From assembly GCF_029323795.1 (NCBI RefSeq), contig NZ_CP119758.1, forward strand, positions 1,984,001 through 2,048,000: a stretch of DNA of 64,000 nt. Direction: 5' to 3'. Position 1 is the stretch's first letter; every line of letters begins with the position of its first letter. This stretch comes from Zobellia alginiliquefaciens. GTDB lineage: Bacteria > Bacteroidota > Bacteroidia > Flavobacteriales > Flavobacteriaceae. Shown piece after piece: positions 24,917 through 32,636 of the stretch. A program made the position numbers and the translations under genes. The notes beneath the pieces are model-generated. The model saw only the letters and a program-made list of their open reading frames with translations. It was not told where the DNA came from and ran no database searches.

Positions 24917-26185
24917 ATGAAGACTCAGGGCTATTTTCCAAAGCGGTATTTTATGGTTTTAGGCACATTTTTATTGGCCTTACTGCTTTATGTAGACCGT
25001 GTTTGTATCTCAGTGGCAAAAGACCCAATTTCTGATATGCTCAGTTTGAGCGATAAACAGATGGGTTGGGTGCTAGCAGCATTTTCCTTGGGATACGCCC
25101 TTTTCCAAACTCCGGCAGGCATGCTGTCAGATGCTTTGGGACCACGAAAAGTGCTTTCGGCCATCGTGGCCATTTGGTCCGTTTTTACGGCTTTAACAGG
25201 TGCAGCCTTCAATTTTATATCGCTTTTGGTGGTGCGGTTTCTTTTTGGAGCGGGAGAAGCGGGTGCTTTTCCTGGAATGTCAAGAGCAATTTATACGTGG
25301 ATTCCTTTACAGGAAAGGGGCCTAGTTACTGGCATTAATTTTTCTGGTTCTCGATTGGGAGCGGCATTTGCGCTTCCTGCGGTAGCATGGTTGATCGATA
25401 GCTTCGGATGGAGGACTTCTTTTGTTATTCTCGGGGTTGTGGGCGTAGTTTGGGCGGCCGCTTGGTTTCTGTTTTTTAGGGATACTCCAGAGGAGCATTC
25501 CGGCGTTTCCGAACATGAAAAAGAGTTTATTTTATCTACAAGACAACAGCAAGATGCTAGTGTAAAGGCCGAAAAAATAAATATGGGCGACCTGCTAAAA
25601 TCAAAAAATATATGGTTGGCCATGGGGCAGTATTTCTGCAGCAATTTTACTTTTTTCTTTGCCTTGACCTGGCTGTTCCCGCATGTGAAAAGTGAGTACG
25701 GGCTCAATACTATGGAAGCCGGTTTTTATACCGCGATTCCATTAATATTTGGTGCTTTTGGTAACTGGACCTCCGGCGCACTGAGTGATCGTATCTACAA
25801 GAAAGGAAATTGGGATAAGTCGCGAATCCTCCCGGCATCTATTGGTTTTTTTCTTGCTGCACTCGGACTAGTAGGAAGTATTTATATGGATTCCGTGGAA
25901 GGTGCAATCTTATGCTTGAGCCTTGCGATTTTTGGTGCCGATATGACCTTACCATCCTCATGGGCCTTTTGTGTGGATATCGGAAAAGAACATTCAGGTG
26001 CCGTATCGGGAACGATGAATATGGCGGGAAATATTGGTGCTTTTTTGACCGCTTTGGCATTTCCGTATCTACAATCTTGGACGGAATCTACAACTCCATT
26101 TTTTGTGGTGGGCGCATTATTGAATACTATTGCAATCGTAATGTGGTACAACATGAAACCCCAAAGACATTTTACTACCTACTAA
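24917..26185 (+). CDS. MFS transporter, anion:cation symporter (ACS) type
   Basis: A 422-residue, 12-helix inner membrane transporter. LLYVDRVCISVA in the first helix, FQTPAGMLSDALGPRKVL in the first cytoplasmic loop, and LFGAGEAGAFPGMSRAIYTWIPLQERG are the ACS-family motifs seen in hexuronate, glucarate and tartrate transporters. Together with the kinase and dehydrogenase it suggests uptake of a sugar acid by cation symport. It starts six bases after the kinase gene. Confidence 0.9.
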   Translation: MKTQGYFPKRYFMVLGTFLLALLLYVDRVCISVAKDPISDMLSLSDKQMGWVLAAFSLGYALFQTPAGMLSDALGPRKVLSAIVAIWSVFTALTGAAFNFISLLVVRFLFGAGEAGAFPGMSRAIYTWIPLQERGLVTGINFSGSRLGAAFALPAVAWLIDSFGWRTSFVILGVVGVVWAAAWFLFFRDTPEEHSGVSEHEKEFILSTRQQQDASVKAEKINMGDLLKSKNIWLAMGQYFCSNFTFFFALTWLFPHVKSEYGLNTMEAGFYTAIPLIFGAFGNWTSGALSDRIYKKGNWDKSRILPASIGFFLAALGLVGSIYMDSVEGAILCLSLAIFGADMTLPSSWAFCVDIGKEHSGAVSGTMNMAGNIGAFLTALAFPYLQSWTESTTPFFVVGALLNTIAIVMWYNMKPQRHFTTY

Positions 26186-26194
26186 ACAGGAAAC

Positions 26195-27220
26195 ATGGCA
26201 AAATTAAAAGGCGTTTGTATAGGAGCGGGTTACTTTAGTCAGTTTCATTTTGAAGCATGGCAAAGAATAGATCAGGTAGAAATTGTAGGGGTTTGTGATG
26301 CCGTCAAAGAACGTGCGGAAGAAATCGTAAAGATGTATGGGTTTAAAAGGGCCTATGCCGATGTTGAAGAAATGTTCCGCCTAGAAAAGCCGGACTTTGT
26401 AGATATCATTACACCTCCTGAAAGCCATTTGGAACTCTGTAAATTGGCAGTGGCACATACTATTGATATTATTTGTCAAAAACCTTTGGCACCCACATTA
26501 GAAGAAGCCCGCGAGATAGAATCCCTTATTGCTGCATCTAACGTTAGAATGATGGTGCACGAAAATTTCCGGTTTCAACCTTGGCACCGTGAACTTAAAA
26601 AATTACTGGAAACTAATGTAATAGGCGACAAATTGCACACCATAAACTTGCGTATGCGTATGGGCGATGGTTGGCAAACGGACGCTTACATGAACCGTCA
26701 ACCTTATTTTAGGGAAATGGAGCGCTTGCTTATTTATGAAACAGGAATTCATTTTATTGATGTGTTCCGATATTTGGCAGGGGAAATTACCGAAGTCTAT
26801 GCAAAATTGAGGACGCTAAACAGCAACATAAAGGGTGAAGATTTTGCTTGGGTACATTTTGATTTTGAAAATGGGGGATTAGGGTTTTTAGATGCCAACA
26901 GGTACAATGAAAATACTTCCGAAGATCCAAGGTTAACTTTTGGTGCCGTGCTTATTGAAGGAGATAAAGGCAGCTTGAGACTTTACGATGATGGAAAGAT
27001 TACGATTCAGCTTCTTGGGGAGAATGAAAAGGAGTATGAATATAGCTTTAATAATCAGAATTTTTCGGGGGATTGTGTTTTTGCCACGCAACAACATTTT
27101 GTATTGAATCTCATTTCTGAAACTCCTTTTGAAACCGATGTTGCCAATTATATTCCCAACATTTTGATACTGGAAAAAATCTACGAATCCAGTAAAAATG
27201 GAGTCCCGGTAAAAATCTAG
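26195..27220 (+). CDS. Gfo/Idh/MocA-family oxidoreductase
   Basis: A 341-residue NAD(P)-binding oxidoreductase. The Rossmann start GVCIGAGYFSQFHFEAW, the conserved CQKPLAPTLEEA (EKP-like) motif with Lys, and HENFRFQPWHRELKKLL are clear; ETGIHFIDVFRYLAG has the His of the active site. It oxidises or reduces a hydroxyl of a sugar or sugar acid. It is the last gene of the operon, nine bases after the transporter, and may feed the acid made by the others. The substrate is not predictable. The glutamate of the usual EKP motif is replaced by Gln (QKP). Confidence 0.88.
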   Translation: MAKLKGVCIGAGYFSQFHFEAWQRIDQVEIVGVCDAVKERAEEIVKMYGFKRAYADVEEMFRLEKPDFVDIITPPESHLELCKLAVAHTIDIICQKPLAPTLEEAREIESLIAASNVRMMVHENFRFQPWHRELKKLLETNVIGDKLHTINLRMRMGDGWQTDAYMNRQPYFREMERLLIYETGIHFIDVFRYLAGEITEVYAKLRTLNSNIKGEDFAWVHFDFENGGLGFLDANRYNENTSEDPRLTFGAVLIEGDKGSLRLYDDGKITIQLLGENEKEYEYSFNNQNFSGDCVFATQQHFVLNLISETPFETDVANYIPNILILEKIYESSKNGVPVKI

Positions 27221-27431
27221 ATTATATCGCTTTTCGTCTTCATTATTATTGATGGATTCATGTAAATACTTGCCGTATTTTCACTGTAAGAAAACCACCT
27301 TAAGAACGACCAATATTTCCCTTTAAATTTAAAATTTCTTTAGTGTGCTGAACTACATGGATTTAGTTCATTGGCATGAGGGTTTTAGGTTTTAAAGGTG
27401 ATTTATTCTTTAATTTTGAAGATAAGAAGAC

Positions 27432-28433
27432 ATGAAAGAAATGAAAACACCATATTCCATATTAGAATTAGCAACCGTCGGTGCAGGTTTTAAGCCAAAA
27501 GAAGTTTTTGACAATAGTCTAGAATTGGCACAAAAGGCCGAGGAGTTCGGTTACAACCGCTTTTGGTTGGCAGAACATCATAACATGTTGAGCATAGCCA
27601 GTTCTGCCACCTCAGTGCTTATGGGACATATTGCCGGTGGAACACAAAAAATAAGAGTGGGTTCTGGAGGGATTATGTTACCCAACCATTCGTCTTTGCT
27701 CATTGCTGAGCAGTTTGGTACTTTGGCATCCTTATACCCCAATAGAATAGATTTAGGGTTAGGGAGGGCACCTGGAACAGATCAAACCACTGCAAGTGCT
27801 ATTCGACCGGATAGAATGCAGGCGGTATACCGTTTTCCCGAAGAATTGCACAATATTCAAAAATACTTTTCTAAAGAGAATCAGCATGCAAAAGTTAGGG
27901 TGCCTTTAGCGGAAGGGGTCGATGTGCCTATGTATATTTTGGGTTCTAGTACGGACAGCGCACATTTGGCGGCAAAAGAAGGTTTGCCTTATGTGTTCGC
28001 AAGTCATTTTGCACCCGCTCATCTTATGGAGGCGCTGAATATTTACTATAATAGTTTTCAGCCTTCTAAATATCTAGAAGAGCCTTATACTATGGCGGGC
28101 ATAAATGTAATTGCTGCCGAAACCGATGCGGAGGCCGAGACCATTTCAACTTCTATGTTACGTTTAATATTAGGTGTATTGACCGGTAAGATTGATTATA
28201 TGCAGCCACCGGTAAAGATGACAGCTGAGCTTAAACAAATTTCGGTAGACCCTGCTTTTCAACGGATGTTGAAATATGCTTTTGTAGGGAATAAGACTAC
28301 CGTAAAACAGCAAACGGAGGAATTTATTAAACAGACCGGTGTAAACGAAGTCATTGCGGTTTCACATATTTATAATCAGGAAGACCGTATCAATTCATTC
28401 CGACTTTTTTCTGAGGTTATGAAAGAGCTGTAA
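27432..28433 (+). CDS. Luciferase-like (LLM class) flavin-dependent oxidoreductase
   Basis: A 333-residue TIM-barrel protein of the bacterial luciferase family: FGYNRFWLAEHHNMLSIASSAT, GGIMLPNHSSLLIAEQFGTLASLYPNRIDLGLGRAPGTD and ILGSSTDSAHLAAKEGLPYVFASHFAP are the family blocks that bind FMN and form the active site. The form is the single-component group often named alkanal monooxygenase-like (YhbW type). It is a single gene after a 210-base gap; function beyond the fold is unknown. Confidence 0.88.
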   Translation: MKEMKTPYSILELATVGAGFKPKEVFDNSLELAQKAEEFGYNRFWLAEHHNMLSIASSATSVLMGHIAGGTQKIRVGSGGIMLPNHSSLLIAEQFGTLASLYPNRIDLGLGRAPGTDQTTASAIRPDRMQAVYRFPEELHNIQKYFSKENQHAKVRVPLAEGVDVPMYILGSSTDSAHLAAKEGLPYVFASHFAPAHLMEALNIYYNSFQPSKYLEEPYTMAGINVIAAETDAEAETISTSMLRLILGVLTGKIDYMQPPVKMTAELKQISVDPAFQRMLKYAFVGNKTTVKQQTEEFIKQTGVNEVIAVSHIYNQEDRINSFRLFSEVMKEL

Positions 28434-28557
28434 CAACAGTAAAGTTCTTAGGGTTTATTTTTGACCATACAATACTGATAAAGAAAGGTTTTTAATCGTT
28501 TGAATTAATAAAAATAGAATTGATTATCTTTCTTTGACTGTTGTAAACCAACCAAAA

Positions 28558-29013
28558 ATGGAGTTGTCGAAGATTCTTTTAGCCGGACTCGTAGGAACCT
28601 CCCTAATGACTGCTTTCAGTTATTTGGTTGGCCACGTTTGCGATTCTGAACTTGGAGAGCCTAAATTGCTCAATAGGTTTTTGAATGGCTCAAAACGTCT
28701 AGATATTGAAGTAGGCGACGAAAGTATGTTGGGATGGCTGTTTCATTACTTGACGGGATTCCTTTTTGCCAATGCTATATCCCTTTATTTTAACCTGACC
28801 GAAAACCACCCTACATATGGTCTAGCGGTTATTTTGGGCTGTATTTTGGGGCTTTTTGGAGTTTTGGGTTGGGTAATTATGATCCGCCTTCATAGCTCTC
28901 CTCCTAAAATGAACCTTCAACTTTTTCTTTTGCAACTCGTGGGAGCACATGTTGTTTTTGGCTTAGGAGCAACTTTGGTGTTCAGATTTTGGGAGGCATG
29001 TACTGTGATGTAG
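28558..29013 (+). CDS. Small membrane protein of unknown function
   Basis: A 151-residue protein with about four membrane helices: LAGLVGTSLMTAFSYLVG, LFHYLTGFLFANAISLY, AVILGCILGLFGVLGWVIM and LFLLQLVGAHVVFGLGATLVF. I do not recognise the family. His residues within helices (VGHVCD, LFHYL, GAHVVFG) are notable. The ATG at 28558 gives a short cytoplasmic start before the first helix. It converges with the siroheme gene, eight bases apart. Confidence 0.7.
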   Translation: MELSKILLAGLVGTSLMTAFSYLVGHVCDSELGEPKLLNRFLNGSKRLDIEVGDESMLGWLFHYLTGFLFANAISLYFNLTENHPTYGLAVILGCILGLFGVLGWVIMIRLHSSPPKMNLQLFLLQLVGAHVVFGLGATLVFRFWEACTVM

Positions 29014-29020
29014 GCAATAG

Positions 29021-29611
29021 CTATCTGTCCTTATCTTTTTTGTTGACTAGACCTTTTGTGAATTCGTTTAAGGTTTCCACTTTTTCCTCAAAATCCCCTT
29101 TGATGGTTTTTCTAAACTCGTTAAGGTTTTGTACTAGATCATCTATATTTTCAGGAATGACATCTTCAAAAAACTGACGTAAACGCTTTGCGGTCGTTGG
29201 GGATTTTCCGTTTGTGGAAATAGCCACTTTTACATTTCCCTTGGTGACGATTCCGCCCATATAAAAATCGCAGAAAGGTGGGTTGTCCGCCACATTTACC
29301 AATATACTCTGTGCCCTGCAATCATGATAAACTTGCTCGTTAACTTCAACCTTGTCCGTTGTAGCCACTACCATGTGTTTCCCTTCTAAAAAAGTTTTGT
29401 CATAGTCGCTAGTATGCATCGTAATATCAAACTTTTTAGCTAGGGCAATGGTTTCTTCCCTGAACATGGGCGATACCATTTCAACTTGTGCACTAGGGCT
29501 TGACTTTAGCAAAAACGTTAACTTTTCCAACGCCACGTTTCCGCCGCCTATGATTAAAATATTTAGATTCGATACTTTAAGAAATACCGGGTACAGTTCA
29601 TTCCGCTCCAT
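29021..29611 (-). CDS. Precorrin-2 dehydrogenase / sirohydrochlorin ferrochelatase (CysG N-domain type)
   Basis: A 196-residue enzyme that oxidises precorrin-2 to sirohydrochlorin with NAD and may insert iron to make siroheme, the cofactor of NirB. NILIIGGGNVALEKLTFLL is the Rossmann motif, VVATTDKVEVN the end of the NAD domain, and FCDFYMGGIVTKGNVKVAISTNGKSPTTAKRLR holds the conserved active-site block. The ATG at 29611 lies inside the last codons of the sensor kinase gene (14-base overlap), so kinase and siroheme synthesis are translationally linked. Confidence 0.92.
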   Translation of the reverse strand: MERNELYPVFLKVSNLNILIIGGGNVALEKLTFLLKSSPSAQVEMVSPMFREETIALAKKFDITMHTSDYDKTFLEGKHMVVATTDKVEVNEQVYHDCRAQSILVNVADNPPFCDFYMGGIVTKGNVKVAISTNGKSPTTAKRLRQFFEDVIPENIDDLVQNLNEFRKTIKGDFEEKVETLNEFTKGLVNKKDKDR

Positions 29612-31451
29612 GTTCTTCTGCTTGTTTTTCTGTTTTGTAATTGATGGTGACACGTGTTCCTTCGCCAGGAATGGAATTTATAAACAACCTTCCGTTTATA
29701 TAATCTATACGTTCTTTCATGAAAAAGAGGCCCATTCCACCTTCGCTGTTGTTCTTTGGTACTTTTCCTAATATAGAGTCATCAAAACCTTTGCCATCGT
29801 CATCAATAACTATACTTAAAATTTCGTCCTGAAATCTAATGGTTACCAAAATATAATTTGCTTCGGCATATTTAATGGCGTTATTCACCGCTTCCTGCAC
29901 CACACGATACATATTGGTTTCTGCCAGTGAATCAAACCGTAGGTGTTCATCGGTCTTATTGTCGAATAAAACCGTTTTTCCTGTCAGTTTTGAAAGTTCT
30001 GCCGTCATTTTTTGAAGCGCAGGAAAAATACCGTGATCACTAAGCTCGGGGGGAGTTAGGTTAAAAGTGGCAGTACGTACCCCCTTGATCAAATCTGATG
30101 TCAAGGATTTTAGATACGCTATTTTTTCTTCCGTTTTTTCTTGGTTCTGAGGATCAATAGATTCAATATTGAATTTTAGTGCGGTCAGCATTTGCCCAAT
30201 TCCGTCATGAATGTCTTTGGCAATACGCTTACGCTCTTCTTCTTGGCCTTCTACAATTTGGCTAGCCTGCACTTTTTTCTGAAGCATACGAGCTTCAAAA
30301 TTCTGTTGTGTAAGTTGCTCAACCTTTATGCTGTTCTCCTTGCGTTCCGTTACGTCCGAGCATAGGATAAGTATACTCTGTTGCCGGCTGGATTTATGCA
30401 TGGGAACGATAGACATATCTAGCCAAAAACTTTTTCCTTTTGGAGTGGTTATCTTTATTTCTTCCGTACGGATTACATTTTTTCTGTTGTTTTTTAAAAC
30501 CTCTCTAAGATATTCTTGTTGGCCGGGATCAGCGGTTAGAATTTCGGACAACGGCTTGTTCAGTTGATTTTCGGTAATACCTAGTAGGTCCAGAAATTTT
30601 TTACTTATAAAAACAACGCTACCATCTTTTCTGGCACTTGCAAACAGAGCGGCATTATCAATAACAAAGTTTAATTCTTGTAGCTCCTGCAATGATTTTT
30701 CTTTCTCCGTGTATAGGCTTAGGGTTTCCTTTGCCTGATGCTCGGACTGGGCCCTACTTTCTATTAAATTGGCAATGGTTTTTCTTATTTGTATGGAAAG
30801 AGGTCTAAAAATGAACACAATTTCAAGTAGTAATATGAGTAGTGAAATTACGAGTAGCAGATATTCTTTTCGCTTCAGGTTTTTAAGTTGGGCCTTGCTA
30901 CGTTCATCATATTGATTCACAATATCATCCATTAACTGAAGAAAGTTATTTTCATTTTTTAGAACTACGTCAACATTATGTTCCAGCCCAGCCGTGTTGA
31001 GACTCTGGTTGTTAAAGGATGTAATTATGGTTTCCGCAGCTTGTACCATAACGGAATGATGGGGTTCAAGTTTTTTGAACAACATCAGTATTTCAGGGTC
31101 TCTCTCGGCAGGAATACCTATTGCTTCGTCACCGTTTTGAAGTGCTAAATGCGAGTGTTTCCATATAGAGATGGTTTTGGAAAGTGCGTTGATTTTGGGC
31201 TTGATTTCTCCATTGGGAAAGGCGTTCTTAATCAGCAACAATTCTTTGGTCAGCTTTTGACTGTAGGCCCTTTGAAACCCTGCTACATTAATTACCCTAG
31301 AATCGCTAAGTTGGGAGTCTAGGTGGGATTGTATAAGAATTTGTGCCACAATAATCGTAAGCGCAATACCTGCCAATGCCAATAAGTACCATTTTCTGAT
31401 ACTCAGAAAAGTTTCGGAATCTAGCGGTAACCGATTTTTGTTTATTGGCAT
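29598..31451 (-). CDS. NarX-like sensor histidine kinase (PilJ-type sensor, PAS, HisKA_3, HATPase)
   Basis: A 617-residue membrane kinase. A first helix (about 20-40) and a periplasmic domain with RVINVAGFQRAYSQKL (52-67), which corresponds to the P-box of NarX-type nitrate sensors (PilJ-like domain), precede a second helix (about 200-220). A PAS domain (260-375) comes next, then the HisKA_3 motif RKRIAKDIHDGIG with phospho-acceptor His415 and an HATPase domain ending in GMGLFFMKERIDYINGRL. It lies in an operon DUF4202-kinase-siroheme gene. The only matching NarL-type regulator is 13 kb away at 44555, its likely partner. Nitrate or nitrite sensing is inferred from motif and context. Confidence 0.88.
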   Translation of the reverse strand: MPINKNRLPLDSETFLSIRKWYLLALAGIALTIIVAQILIQSHLDSQLSDSRVINVAGFQRAYSQKLTKELLLIKNAFPNGEIKPKINALSKTISIWKHSHLALQNGDEAIGIPAERDPEILMLFKKLEPHHSVMVQAAETIITSFNNQSLNTAGLEHNVDVVLKNENNFLQLMDDIVNQYDERSKAQLKNLKRKEYLLLVISLLILLLEIVFIFRPLSIQIRKTIANLIESRAQSEHQAKETLSLYTEKEKSLQELQELNFVIDNAALFASARKDGSVVFISKKFLDLLGITENQLNKPLSEILTADPGQQEYLREVLKNNRKNVIRTEEIKITTPKGKSFWLDMSIVPMHKSSRQQSILILCSDVTERKENSIKVEQLTQQNFEARMLQKKVQASQIVEGQEEERKRIAKDIHDGIGQMLTALKFNIESIDPQNQEKTEEKIAYLKSLTSDLIKGVRTATFNLTPPELSDHGIFPALQKMTAELSKLTGKTVLFDNKTDEHLRFDSLAETNMYRVVQEAVNNAIKYAEANYILVTIRFQDEILSIVIDDDGKGFDDSILGKVPKNNSEGGMGLFFMKERIDYINGRLFINSIPGEGTRVTINYKTEKQAEEHGAE

Positions 31452-31478
31452 AGAATGTATTTAAGCGTCAGGAAACGT

Positions 31479-32072
31479 TTACTCAGCTATAGCCTTTGAA
31501 ACTAGTTCTAACGATTTTTGTGAAAGTGGCAGTTGCAATGCAGCATTATGGCCATCTTCAGACATTTTTCTCCAAGTTTTCTGTAGAATATCTATTACTT
31601 TGGCATCTTCATGTTCAGAAGCAAATGGTTCAAAATAATGCTCTAAAAACACCAAACAAATAACATCCTCCAATGTTTGGGTATCCTCATTTTTCTTCAG
31701 TTGCTTTTTCTCTAGTAAAAAGGCCACTTTATCAATAGTTTCCTTGTTGTAACCTACTTCCTCTAATATGGAAGCTGCTTTTTTCGCATGGAATTTTTTT
31801 AGGTCCTGGCGCCATTTTAGATATCCTGTACGGTTCATTTCATAGGATTCCCGAGGAATTTCCCAGCGACAGATGTGTTGGCACCTTGCCGTTAGTTGTA
31901 AAGCTTCCGAGGCGTTGGGTGCAAAATCGTTCAATTTTTCCGTCATCCGAAGAGCATAAAGCAATTCTTTTGGGTAGGTTTTCCCAGAGGGAACGGTTTC
32001 TGTATGTGGGTCTTTTTCATTCGCCTTATCAAACAATGAAAAGGCTTGCTGTAATTTATCGGGCGATGTCAT
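31479..32072 (-). CDS. DUF4202 protein, nitrate-assimilation associated
   Basis: A 197-residue soluble protein matching DUF4202: LLYALRMTEKLNDFAPNASEALQLTARCQHICRWEIPRESYEMNRTGYLKWRQDLKKFHA is the family core, with conserved His and Cys residues (CQHICRW) and a later HYFEPF region in which metal binding of HD type is plausible. DUF4202 genes sit in nitrate assimilation loci in many bacteria; their molecular role is unknown. It is the first gene of the kinase operon, 27 bases ahead. Confidence 0.85.
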   Translation of the reverse strand: MTSPDKLQQAFSLFDKANEKDPHTETVPSGKTYPKELLYALRMTEKLNDFAPNASEALQLTARCQHICRWEIPRESYEMNRTGYLKWRQDLKKFHAKKAASILEEVGYNKETIDKVAFLLEKKQLKKNEDTQTLEDVICLVFLEHYFEPFASEHEDAKVIDILQKTWRKMSEDGHNAALQLPLSQKSLELVSKAIAE

Positions 32073-32205
32073 AGCGTAAATTTTGGCCCTAATATACGAA
32101 TACCGTGAAACCTAGTACAGTTCTATGAAATCACTTTGTTCAACTCTTAAGAATTAAGGCTATTTTCGGGTGATTTTACACTTTTCTTATTTACCTGCTT
32201 ACGTA

Positions 32206-32583
32206 CTAGTCTGCAAAACCAACATACACAAAATCGTCCTCTATCTTAACGGGATAGGTGGCAATAGCATCAAGGCTTCCGTTTAGATTTTCGCCTGTTT
32301 TAAGCGAAAAGGTGTTTTTATGAAGCGGACATGCAACTTTGGGCTGCATATCTTCCTCTCCGATCATACCTCTAGAGAGTACCATCTCCATTTTATGCGG
32401 ACATAGATTTTGGCATGCGTACCATGTGCCTTGGCGCGTAAAATTGAAAACGGCAATCTGTTTGTCCTTATACTTTATGCAAGCTCCACCGTTTTTCGGA
32501 AATTTTAGTGCTGGTCCTGCTTTGAACCAGACTTTTACATGAGCTGCTTGTACCGTTTCGTATGTGCTTAAATTTGCAATCAT
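32206..32583 (-). CDS. nirD: Nitrite reductase small subunit (Rieske protein)
   Basis: A 125-residue Rieske-type subunit of assimilatory NAD(P)H nitrite reductase. CQNLCPHKMEM and CPLHKNTFSLKTGE provide two Cys and two His ligands (C..H and C..H pattern) for a [2Fe-2S] cluster. It follows nirB with a 53-base gap on the same transcript. Length and position fit NirD. Confidence 0.92.
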   Translation of the reverse strand: MIANLSTYETVQAAHVKVWFKAGPALKFPKNGGACIKYKDKQIAVFNFTRQGTWYACQNLCPHKMEMVLSRGMIGEEDMQPKVACPLHKNTFSLKTGENLNGSLDAIATYPVKIEDDFVYVGFAD

Positions 32584-32636
32584 AATTTTGTGTTTTAAGT
32601 TTGAGATTTCACTGAACGGAAAATAATTTCAAAGGA

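Noticed and set aside
32199-32206. A TACGTA half-site downstream of nirD as an operator for the DUF4202-kinase operon
   Set aside because: A single half-site more than 120 bases before the gene and with no partner arm; chance is likely.
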